A stretch of 64,000 nt of DNA from CAVWCQ01 sp963753545 (GTDB lineage Bacteria > Chloroflexota > Anaerolineae > Aggregatilineales > Aggregatilineaceae), in the NCBI GenBank assembly GCA_963753545.1, contig CAVWCQ010000003.1, positions 29,376-93,375 on the forward strand. The letters run 5' to 3'. This document shows positions 18,527-26,599 of this stretch, piece by piece. The notes under the pieces were generated by a model that was given only the letters and a program-made list of their open reading frames with translations, had not been told where the DNA came from and made no database searches. The translations under genes were made by a program, and so were the position numbers. The first letter of the stretch is position 1. Each line of letters begins with the position of its first letter.

Positions 18527-19450
18527 ATGACGATTATCCGCACCGTTTTAGGCGATATTCACCCAGAACAGTTGGGACTGTGTCTGCCTCATGAGCACGT
18601 CTATGGCTGGCCCACTCCTGAATTCATCACTGAGGATCTGCAGCTCAACAGTGAGGATGCCGCGATCCGCGAATTGGAGCGATTCCGCGGGGCAGGGGGT
18701 GGTGGTCTGGTGGAGATGACCACGCCTGACTACAATCGTGATGCCTCCGCTTTGCAGCGTATTGCCACTGCCAGCAGAATCAACATCATCGCTGCCACAG
18801 GCTATAACAAGGAAAAGTTTTCCGCACTCTTCCTCAGAGACGCCTCAATTGAGGAGCTCACCGCGCGCTTTGCTGCCGATGTGACGCAGGGAATGGACGC
18901 GACAACCAGCCGGGCAGGTGTCATTAAAGCGTCTTCCATGCTTAATGAAATTTCTCCCTTAGCCGAAAAACTCTTTCGTGCCGCTGCGCGTGCCCATCAC
19001 ATCACCGGAGCACCCCTGACCACACATACCGAAAAAGGGACGATGGCGCTCGAACAAGTCGCCTTGCTGACTGGCGAAGGGGTAGCCCCGGCCCAGATCA
19101 TCATTGGGCATATTGATTTGCGGCTGGATTGGGACTTTGTATTGGCACTCGCCCGGACGGGCGTGTATATAGGTTTTGATCAGATCAGCAAAGAGAAATA
19201 CTACCCGGACAGCCTACGCGTTGAGTTTATCACTCAGCTTGTGGCTGAAGGGCACGGACAGCAGATTCTCTTGTCAGGCGATTTGGCCCGCCGTTCCTAC
19301 TGGCACAGTTACGGGTTGGGCGGTGCGGGATTCACCTACATTCCACTGATATTTGCGCCGATGCTGAAATCGGCTGGATTGCCCGAAAACACAATTCGGG
19401 AGTTTCTCGTTGGGAACCCCGCTCGCGCGCTGGCCTTTTCGCCAAAATAG
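18527..19450 (+). CDS. Phosphotriesterase-family metal hydrolase (lactonase-like)
   Basis: 307 aa, typical for the family. The binuclear metal site is visible: HxH in LPHEHVYGW, the bridging Lys in GVIKASS, His in TTHTEKG, His in IIGHID and Asp in LSGDLARRS. Such proteins act mostly as lactonases or phosphoesterases. Since the locus contains two oxidoreductases that could turn a sugar into a lactone, lactone opening is a reasonable guess, but no substrate residue proves it. GGGAAGAAAGC precedes the ATG. It is the last gene of the plus-strand operon and converges with the ROK unit. Confidence 0.87.
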   Translation: MTIIRTVLGDIHPEQLGLCLPHEHVYGWPTPEFITEDLQLNSEDAAIRELERFRGAGGGGLVEMTTPDYNRDASALQRIATASRINIIAATGYNKEKFSALFLRDASIEELTARFAADVTQGMDATTSRAGVIKASSMLNEISPLAEKLFRAAARAHHITGAPLTTHTEKGTMALEQVALLTGEGVAPAQIIIGHIDLRLDWDFVLALARTGVYIGFDQISKEKYYPDSLRVEFITQLVAEGHGQQILLSGDLARRSYWHSYGLGGAGFTYIPLIFAPMLKSAGLPENTIREFLVGNPARALAFSPK

Positions 19451-19457
19451 ATCCGCT

Positions 19458-19628
19458 TCAGCCGACCGTGACCCACCGGCGCTCATTCGCGCTGCGCCGG
19501 ATCGCATCGCACCACAAAATTTCTGTATGCCCGTCTTCAAAGGTCGGGAAAGGCGCTGGTGCGGCAAAGTCTCCCAGGCTAATGTAGTCATATACCGTTT
19601 TGAACAACTGCTTGAAAGTGTCCCTCAT
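19458..19628 (-). pseudogene. C-terminal remnant of a Gfo/Idh/MocA oxidoreductase
   Basis: A 56-codon reading frame 9 bases downstream of the ROK gene. Its end, PTFEDGHTEILWCDAI and then ERRWVTV, matches the last ~50 residues of Gfo/Idh/MocA sugar dehydrogenases. Both the Rossmann fold and catalytic region are missing, so this is a 3' relic. GAGGGAAAAG precedes the ATG at 19628, so it may still be translated. Confidence 0.65.
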
Positions 19629-19637
19629 CTTTTCCCT

Positions 19638-20603
19638 CTATACCACGTGCCCTTGTGCAACTGCCAGCGCAATTCCACCAAGCAGTCCCGCCCGTACCCC
19701 CAGGGCAAATTCGACAACTTGTACATTGTCCGCCGGAAACATACCCGCGCGTTCCTGGATCGTCTGTCGAACTGTGTCAAACAAGAGTGGTCCAATCTTA
19801 GCCACACTGCCCCCCAGGACAATAATGTCGGGATGCAGTACCACGACTGTGTTTGCCAATCCAATGCCGATGTATTGAGCGGCGCGAATGATTTCTTCCC
19901 TCACTGAATCGTCACCCGCTTCAGCAGCCTGGGCCATTTCTTTGGGCGTTACGCGCATCAGATCCCCATTGACGATCTCATGGAGATGAGGAGCACGACC
20001 CATCTGCAACAACCAAATTCCCTTTGATGTGATGGCTGGGCCGCTTGCTAGCGTTTCCAGACATCCTCGATTCCCACAGCCACAGCGCGGGCCATCGGGA
20101 AGGATGGTCTGATGTCCCACCTCGCCAGCCGCGCTAGCTGGCCCAAGGCGGAGTTTGCCGTCTATAGCGACACCACCACCGATTCCCGTTCCTAACGTGA
20201 GGAACACCATCGTGTTTGCAGTTTGTCCACGCCCAAAAGTCAGTTCGCCCAGGGTCGCCATCCGTGCGTCATTCAGCAGGTAAACCGGGCAGTGGATCTG
20301 CTCAGCCAGCCACTCACACACTGGTACATCGCGCCAGTTCGTTGGAAGATTAGGTAGAAATCTCGTTCTTCCCTTGGGTAGATCGATGTACCCCGGAACC
20401 CCAATACCTAGTGCGGCGGGAGGCTGTCCTGCCTGTTCTGCCAGATGGAGCACCAGTTCGGCAATACTTCTTATGACCGCTTCCGGCCCTCGCTGCGATA
20501 GCGTTGGAATAGTCTCCTCAACCACAACCTGACCGTCTGGTCCGGCCAGTGCACCCGCAATCTTAGTGCCGCCAAGGTCAATACTGCCATAGAGTGTGGC
20601 CAT
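19638..20603 (-). CDS. ROK-family sugar kinase (glucokinase-like)
   Basis: ~321 aa from the ATG at 20603, chosen because AAAAGGACAG is 5-10 bases upstream; the open frame runs further to 20657. The phosphate loop is SIDLGGTKIAG, with TLGTGIGGG in the middle and the zinc motif CGCGNRGCLE of ROK proteins. No N-terminal helix-turn-helix, so it is a kinase rather than a ROK repressor. It probably phosphorylates the sugar imported by the divergent ABC system (20956 on). Confidence 0.9.
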   Translation of the reverse strand: MATLYGSIDLGGTKIAGALAGPDGQVVVEETIPTLSQRGPEAVIRSIAELVLHLAEQAGQPPAALGIGVPGYIDLPKGRTRFLPNLPTNWRDVPVCEWLAEQIHCPVYLLNDARMATLGELTFGRGQTANTMVFLTLGTGIGGGVAIDGKLRLGPASAAGEVGHQTILPDGPRCGCGNRGCLETLASGPAITSKGIWLLQMGRAPHLHEIVNGDLMRVTPKEMAQAAEAGDDSVREEIIRAAQYIGIGLANTVVVLHPDIIVLGGSVAKIGPLLFDTVRQTIQERAGMFPADNVQVVEFALGVRAGLLGGIALAVAQGHVV

Positions 20604-20955
20604 AAGCTGTCCTTTTCGAAAATATTGTGGAGTAAGGATGTGTACGTAGAAGGTCATATTATGCTGAGTTGACTCGAGTTCAAAATCCGCCTACCATATA
20701 AGAAACTATTTTGATGTAATAATTTTCTGAACAGAATCATGAGAGTAATTATACTTGGACTCTCCGAACTATGCCGGACGCACCGCTTTTCACAGAATGA
20801 CATAATTTGGGGCACCAACCCGTTGCTTTCTGAAGTTTCACGCATGATTTTTTGTCGTGGTACGTCATGATGATGGGAAAGGGGGCTTAAAATTCCATAC
20901 GAAAATGAAGCTGTTTCACTATTCAAACGGGACCACTATTCTTAAGGAGAAAACA

Positions 20956-21909
20956 ATGTCCAAGAAACTAGGTATATTCCTGTTAGTTGTCGCTTTGAGC
21001 TTGACTTTCTCACTCCCCTCTAGCAGCACTATCAAAGCTCAAAATGATCAGCGTGTATTCTACTGGATTTCGCATGGTTCACCAGCCGATCCGGTCTGGA
21101 CGTATTTCCTGGATGGGGCCGAACAGTGGTCTGAGGACACTGGCATAGAAGTTCGCACCTCGTTCCACAGCGGGGATGTTCCTTCGCATCAGGAAGCCTT
21201 CCGTGCCGCTATTGCTGCTGGCGCAACGGGTATTGTCACCAGCACCCCTGATCCCGGTTCGCTGACCGAAGTCATCGCCGAGGCACATGCGGCGGGCATT
21301 CCGGTTATCATCATCAACACCGAAGATAAGACCAGTGGTCGTGATGCTTATGTCGGTGGCGACAACGTGGTGATTGGTGCTCGTTGGGCGCAATATCTGG
21401 TTGACAACGGCTTCGTCAAGGAAGGCGATTTCGTGTGGATGCCGGTAGAAGTTCCCGGCGCGACCTATCAAGTACTCGAAACCGAAGGTATCGCCAGCGT
21501 GTTTGACCCACTCGGTATCACCTATGAGATTACCGAAGCCACACTTGATCAAGCAGAGATCATCAGCCGTATGTCAGACTACCTTCTCGCCAACGGCGAT
21601 AAAATTAATGCAATCATCGGTCTTGGCGATCTGGTGACTGGCAGCATCAAGCGCGTATTTGACCAAGTTGGCGTCGCTCCTGGTGACATCCCGGTGGTCG
21701 GCTGGGGCAACTCGATTGACACCGCCCAGGAAGTCCTGGATGGGTATGTCAACGCAGCGATGTGGCAGGATCCGCAGGCGACCAGCTACATGGGACTGTC
21801 CCTGGCATTGATGGCAGCGAGTGGCATTCAGCCGGGCTTTGACATCATCACGGGGACGCTGTACGAAGCGGATAACGCTCAGACTTACCTCGACATCATG
21901 GGAGGCTAG
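20956..21909 (+). CDS. Sugar ABC transporter periplasmic-binding protein (RbsB-like)
   Basis: ~317 aa from the ATG at 20956 with TTAAGGAGAAAAC directly upstream; the longer frame from 20857 lacks such a site. A signal peptide is seen (KLGIFLLVVALSLTFSLPSS). The mature part is a type I periplasmic-binding fold, with IVTSTPDPGSLTEVI, AHAAGIPVIIINTED and IPVVGWGNSIDTA. It is the first gene of a binding protein - permease - ATPase operon and is transcribed away from the ROK kinase gene. Substrate is probably a monosaccharide. Confidence 0.88.
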   Translation: MSKKLGIFLLVVALSLTFSLPSSSTIKAQNDQRVFYWISHGSPADPVWTYFLDGAEQWSEDTGIEVRTSFHSGDVPSHQEAFRAAIAAGATGIVTSTPDPGSLTEVIAEAHAAGIPVIIINTEDKTSGRDAYVGGDNVVIGARWAQYLVDNGFVKEGDFVWMPVEVPGATYQVLETEGIASVFDPLGITYEITEATLDQAEIISRMSDYLLANGDKINAIIGLGDLVTGSIKRVFDQVGVAPGDIPVVGWGNSIDTAQEVLDGYVNAAMWQDPQATSYMGLSLALMAASGIQPGFDIITGTLYEADNAQTYLDIMGG

Positions 21910-22037
21910 TCGGTCACTTGTCTGCCCGGTTTACCGGATATGACCTATAATTGGCTAAATGGTATGAGACTGACAGTAGCAGAGCCAGTCTCATACTAAC
22001 TATATACCTCTTAAACAAAAATTTCGGGAAGGACTGG

Positions 22038-23048
22038 ATGCGAACTGCTTCGCTCTACCAAAGACTTAGCTCTAGGCGTGATTTCGACAGGCTTATCTCG
22101 TTACCTGAGCTTGTGCCGCTCATCTTGCTTATTGGTGAAATCGTCGTTTTTAACCTGAAGGAGCCAAAGTTTCTGTCGCCGGGTAATATTAGCAATATGC
22201 TGGCGTTCATTCCGGAACTTGGCATGATTACACTCGGCATGACTATGCTGATGACGTCAGGCGAATTTGATCTATCTGTTGGCTCAGTGTTTGGTTTTAC
22301 GCCAATTGTGATGTGGACACTCTACAATGAGGGCACTACCTCCCTTGAGGTTGGCTTTCTCATTGCGATGCTGATCGCAGTCTTCATCGGTCTCCTCAAT
22401 GGCTTGTTTGTTACTCGCCTCAAGATTCCATCGTTCCTGGTCACGCTTGGCATGCTACTGGTTGTGCGCGGGACTGCGCTGTACATCACCTCCGGTTTTC
22501 CACAGCGCACCTGGACCGCCAACACTCCCTTGATGAAATACATTGTCGGTGAATTTAACATTGGTGAGTACCGCCTCTACGCGTCGGTGCTCTGGTTCAT
22601 TCTCTTTGCGGTCATTCTGCACTACGTTCTCACACAATCCAAGGCTGGCAACTGGATCCAGGCCTCAGGCGGCAATCCAAGCTCAGCGCGCGCGCGCGGC
22701 GTGCGCGTAGGTCGCACGAAGATCATCCTGTTCATGCTTACGGCAGCCCTGGCAGCGTATGCCGGTGTCACCAGTTCGATCCGAGTCTCCGCTGCTAACC
22801 CGAACAGCGGCACAGGTTACGAACTGGAAGTTATTGCGATGGTTGTGATCGGCGGCACCCTGCTCTCAGGTGGCCGTGGTACAATCCTTGGCACAGTTCT
22901 CGGCGTATTGATCCTGCGTATGATGCGCAACGGCATCGTCATTATTGGCGTCCCTGGGCTTGCTTACAACATCTTCATCGGTGCAATTATTCTTATTATG
23001 ATGTCAATCCACTCCTTCGTGGAGCGGAGCTTGCGGGCTGGAGAGTAA
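22038..23048 (+). CDS. Ribose-type ABC transporter permease (RbsC-like)
   Basis: ~336 aa from the ATG at 22038, chosen because GGAAGGA lies 4 bases before it. About ten hydrophobic segments; the family landmarks LTSGEFDLSVGS (the motif after helix 2-3), LLNGLFVTRLKIPSFLVTLG and VIGGTLLSGGRGTILGT are clear. It forms the membrane channel of the importer whose binding protein and ATPase flank it. The ATPase gene starts 5 bases after its stop. Confidence 0.9.
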   Translation: MRTASLYQRLSSRRDFDRLISLPELVPLILLIGEIVVFNLKEPKFLSPGNISNMLAFIPELGMITLGMTMLMTSGEFDLSVGSVFGFTPIVMWTLYNEGTTSLEVGFLIAMLIAVFIGLLNGLFVTRLKIPSFLVTLGMLLVVRGTALYITSGFPQRTWTANTPLMKYIVGEFNIGEYRLYASVLWFILFAVILHYVLTQSKAGNWIQASGGNPSSARARGVRVGRTKIILFMLTAALAAYAGVTSSIRVSAANPNSGTGYELEVIAMVVIGGTLLSGGRGTILGTVLGVLILRMMRNGIVIIGVPGLAYNIFIGAIILIMMSIHSFVERSLRAGE

Positions 23049-23052
23049 TGCC

Positions 23053-23823
23053 GTGACAACTGAACTCGTTCGCATGGAACACATCAGCAAGTCGTTTGGC
23101 CGAGTCCAGGCCTTGGATAATGTGTCACTCAGCATCAGGGAACGTGAAATTGTTGGTCTAGTCGGCGATAACGGCGCAGGGAAATCAACACTCATCAAAA
23201 TTCTGTCGGGCGCATATAAACCAACCCGGGGTGAAATCTACTTCAAAGGTAATCCGGTCAAGCTCCATCATACATGGGATGCGATTGACCTGGGTATTGA
23301 GACAATTTACCAGGACTCGGCCCTGGTATCACAGCTTTCGATCATGCGTAATTTGTTTTTGGGACGTGAGCCAGTCCGTGGACCGCTGTTCTTTAATCTC
23401 CTCGATAAGAGACTTATGCGCAGTGAAACGCGGAAACTGCTTAGAGAAGTCGGTCTTAAGAAAGAACTTGACCCCAATACGCCAATTACCTCCCTCTCTG
23501 GTGGTGAGCGACAGTCGATTGCTATCGCTCGCGCCATGTTCTTCGAGGCAGATCTGATCATTCTGGATGAGCCGACGAATAATCTGGGCGTCGAAGAGAC
23601 ACAGGGTGTCCTGCGGTTCGTCAGAAATGCGCGCGATGGGGGAGCCGCCTGTATTCTCATTACCCACAATATCTATCATGTATTCCAGGTCGTGGATCGT
23701 GTGGTGATTTTGCGGCGCGGGAAAAAGGTCTGCGAGGTTGATCCAAAAAAGACGACGATTGAAGAAGTCGAAAAGGTGATCACGGGTATTGTCGATACGC
23801 TGCCAGATGCTGTCCTGGCTTGA
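23053..23823 (+). CDS. Sugar ABC transporter ATPase, single-domain (FrcA-like)
   Basis: 256 aa, GTG start. Walker A GDNGAGKSTLIKI, signature LSGGERQ, Walker B LIILDEPTNN and switch His in LITHN. Ribose-type transporters usually have a two-domain ATPase (RbsA, ~500 aa); this one has a single nucleotide-binding domain and must work as a homodimer, as in the fructose-type FrcA group. It completes the importer operon 20956-23823. Confidence 0.9.
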   Translation: MTTELVRMEHISKSFGRVQALDNVSLSIREREIVGLVGDNGAGKSTLIKILSGAYKPTRGEIYFKGNPVKLHHTWDAIDLGIETIYQDSALVSQLSIMRNLFLGREPVRGPLFFNLLDKRLMRSETRKLLREVGLKKELDPNTPITSLSGGERQSIAIARAMFFEADLIILDEPTNNLGVEETQGVLRFVRNARDGGAACILITHNIYHVFQVVDRVVILRRGKKVCEVDPKKTTIEEVEKVITGIVDTLPDAVLA

Positions 23824-24085
23824 TGTGGTTGTACCAATCCAGTGAGAATGCGTGTGGAAAAAGGTCGATCCCTGTGATCTTGAGTGGCGTGTCATTCGAA
23901 TGCCTATCGTCGTTTTTCAATCGCGCTCGTTCGCATCAAGGCATTCACAGCAGATATCAGAGCGATCCAATAACACTCCGTTGCCATAGATGGGTTTGTT
24001 GGATCTTAGATGATAGTAGTTTTCATAAACCATTCGGCGCTACAAGTTTTGGCGCTCGAACAGCTTCTGATTATTAGGTACAGTC
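23824..24085. other. Intergenic, no gene seen
   Basis: Between the sugar ATPase stop and repeat copy 2. Short ORFs only, without recognisable motifs or ribosome sites. Confidence 0.4.
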
Positions 24086-24203
24086 GTCACGTGTATACAG
24101 AAACAGAGAATCAAAAAGCCCGCCACACCAAGCGGACTTTTCATAATGAACACATTTTGTACTCAAACGGGAGCGACGGGGCTCGATCGATTACGTGTAT
24201 ACG
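24086..24203. repeat. 118-bp dispersed repeat, copy 2
   Basis: It differs from copy 3 (29373-29490) by about five bases, with the same length and orientation. It has ACGTGTATAC at both ends in direct orientation, the stem AAAAAGCCCGCC...GCGGACTTTT and the tRNA-end-like CGGGAGCGACGGGGCTCG. To the right, ~55 further bases resemble the flank of copy 1. Confidence 0.85.
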
Positions 24204-24297
24204 CCCAATCATCTTCGTTCCCCGGCACATCTCCGCTCAGTTCTTTGCAAACAGCAAAATTAAGGCGGCGTAACAAACGTCTCACTGTGTTTCCATA

Positions 24298-24331
24298 TGG
24301 CTCGACTTGAATTAGCCGAGCCAGCCTTTTT
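24298..24331 (+). terminator. Rho-independent terminator
   Basis: Seven-base stem TGGCTCG/CGAGCCA, 12-base loop, then GCCTTTTTAT. It stands about 95 bases after repeat copy 2, just as the 12698 terminator stands about 95 bases after copy 1, so it appears to belong to the larger repeat unit. Confidence 0.65.
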
Positions 24332-24360
24332 ATCTAAAGGTAAGAAAACACCCGATGGCT

Positions 24361-24402
24361 GTATACGGCCAGTCATCTTCATCGCCAGATATGTGGCAGA
24401 CA
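24361..24402. repeat. Partial copy of the right end of the 118-bp repeat unit
   Basis: GTATACGGCCAGTCATCTTC followed by ATCGCCAGATATGTGG resembles the sequence directly right of copies 1-3 (GTATACG, then CCAATCATCTTC or a close variant). Only this end is present. Confidence 0.4.
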
Positions 24403-24405
24403 TCA

Positions 24406-25145
24406 TCAAGCGATGACCAGCAGCACTGATACAGTGATCAGTACGACACCCAGAAGTTGAGCAACACCTTCTCCCCGCTGATTGAGGCGTTCTACCATCA
24501 TGATCGTGCCGAGAATCAGCATCCAGATCAGATTGACCCCACCGAGGGCGAACATCAGCAGCATCACCGCCCAGCAGCTTCCCAGGCAGAACAGACCATG
24601 CCGCAATCCCACCATCCACGGTATTCTGATGCCTTGACTGTCCTATCGTCCTGAACGCTGTGCCTTCGGGACGGCATCTCGCCAGACAGCTACGCTTCAT
24701 CGGAGTCAACTGGTAGACACCTGCCAGCAGCAGGACGCCTGGAGCAATCACGCCAGCCAGGGCGGGTACCTGCTCGACAAATTCGTGCAGCAAAGTATCA
24801 CCCCAATAACTGAAGCCACCAAAGATAGTCCAGACCGCTAGATAAGCCAGAATCAGTAGCGCAATACGACGCGCGCGAAATGGCTCGTTCCCCAAACAGC
24901 GCGCTAGCAGCATCAGCGTGCCGGGCAGCATCATGGCAATGATCATCAGTGTCCAACCCAATGTGAATACTGCCAGCCGAAGAGTTAGCGGAGCGGCAAT
25001 TTCCTGAATTCGGGCATGATCGAGCCACTTCGTCATAGGGTGAAATGCTCCAGACCGCCAACGCTAGCCATGCCGAGAGAACCAGGCTGGCGGCGGTCAC
25101 GGAGGACCACCGCCGATCTGCATCAACGCGTAAAATTGCGCTCAT
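24406..25145 (-). CDS. DUF2182 predicted metal-binding membrane protein (two frameshifts)
   Basis: Reconstructed from three frames: 25145-~25035 (LVLSAWLALAVWSISPY), ~25035-24625 (TKWLDHARIQEIAAPLTL, IIAMMLPGTLML, then MKRSCLARCRP) and ~24625-24406 (GLRHGLFCLGSCWAVML). The order and the Cys-containing loops match DUF2182 proteins of ~250 aa with seven or so helices. Removing one base near 25033 and one near 24630 restores a continuous protein. It starts 11 bases after the stop of the selenium-binding-protein gene, so the two form an operon. Function is unknown; metal delivery to the neighbouring copper-linked enzyme is a guess. Confidence 0.75.
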
Positions 25146-25155
25146 GGTCGCAACC

Positions 25156-26538
25156 CTAGACCCAAATGTCGGACGTGCAGTCACCGCCTGGATAGCGCAT
25201 CTCGTGTGCGCGAGCGGGCCCCGCGGGTTCGCGCCCAAAGTCAATATAAAAGTCCGGGTTGACCTTCATTCCGCCGTTCTCCGTATCACAGTCGACCTGG
25301 AGCAGGTACGATCCGGCGCGGGCAAGGTCAGGGTAAAACTGGTTATCCCAGCTGCTCAGCAGCGAATTGGTGACATAGAGCCGCTTCCCATCCAGACTGA
25401 GCTGAAGCATCTGGGGACCGCCCTGGAGCTTGTTTCCCTTAACCGCTTCGCCCTTGCCGAGCACGCCACCACACCAGACCTGCCCGGTCAATTTCGGTTG
25501 CGATGGATCACTGATGTCGTACTGGCGGATGTCGCCGTGCAGCCAGTTGGACAAATAGAGATAGCGGTCATCCATCGAAAGCAGCAGATCCGTGATGAGC
25601 GATGGCACCGGAAAGGGCCAGCCTTCGACATCAATCGGCGGAATGCCGAATGACTTCTCGACTGTCCATTTTCCATTTGGCTTGTTCCAGTGCCAGAGCG
25701 TGCTGCTGAGCGCGGCACCAACGTAGCCATGTGTGCTGTCTGGGTTGTGATGGAAGCGCACTTCCAGCGGGATCAGACCTTCCTCACCGAGATCGACACT
25801 CTGAACGATGCAGCGCTTCTGCCAATCCCAGAAGTGAATTCGGCGTCCGTATAACCCGGCTGCGACATCATCGAGGTTAAAGCCCGGCACGTAAGTTTTG
25901 GGCGCGCCGAGTTCGCTGCTGACCATAACGTTGTGGCGCGGCTGATACCAGAAATCGTAGTTGAACGGCATCCCGTTCGGCGCTGTCTTCCCAGCGGCCC
26001 ACGATGTTGAAGTCTTCGTCGAGCAGCAGAAAGCCGCCTGGCGCGTTGCCCTCCGCATCACCGAGCATCGAAATCATGACGTGACCATCGGCAAGGCAGT
26101 GAACACTGTGCGGCGCGCTGAGGTTGGTCTTCGCCTTGATCTCCTCTGGCTCGATCACCTTGTGCAGTCGTGGCGCTCGCTGATCCTCGGTATCGACGAT
26201 GTGGATCCGGCTGGAGCGAAAGCCGGGAACGATTAGAAAGCGGCGCGCCTTGTGCTTGTCACCATGACATGAGCTGCACGCATTCCAGCCGAAGTGATGG
26301 AGTTCATCACCGACGTTGGGCATCGTCGTGCGGTGGATCACCTGCGAGTAGGTCGGTGAGGACGGATCAACATCAACCGTCGCCAGGTAACCGGGCGACT
26401 CAATACCGGTGCCGTCGTAGAGGGCGACGGTGTAGAGCACTTTTTCGCGCTCGGCCTTCATCGCCTCCAGCGGAGATGCGTACCCCGGGCCACAATGAGC
26501 GTGGTTTTCGTGCTGATCATGTGTATGCTGCATATCCA
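25156..26538 (-). CDS. Selenium-binding protein / methanethiol oxidase (SBP56 family), one frameshift
   Basis: ~460 aa after joining 26538-~25985 and ~25985-25156 by deleting one base near 25990 (RWE then APNGMPFNYDFW). The N-terminal CGPGYASPLEA and WNACSSCHGD with the CSSC motif are diagnostic, followed by HSVHCLADGHVMIS and the C-terminal WGDC-like region (MRYPGGDCTSDIWV). Bacterial homologues (MtoX) oxidise methanethiol to formaldehyde, sulfide and peroxide using copper. The start at 26538 is chosen for AGGAG 8-12 bases upstream. It is followed in operon by DUF2182. Confidence 0.88.
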
Positions 26539-26599
26539 TATTCCATCTCCTGCTTGACTTGTACGAAAGTCGGCGTTCAGTGCCGACCATCTCACTCTA

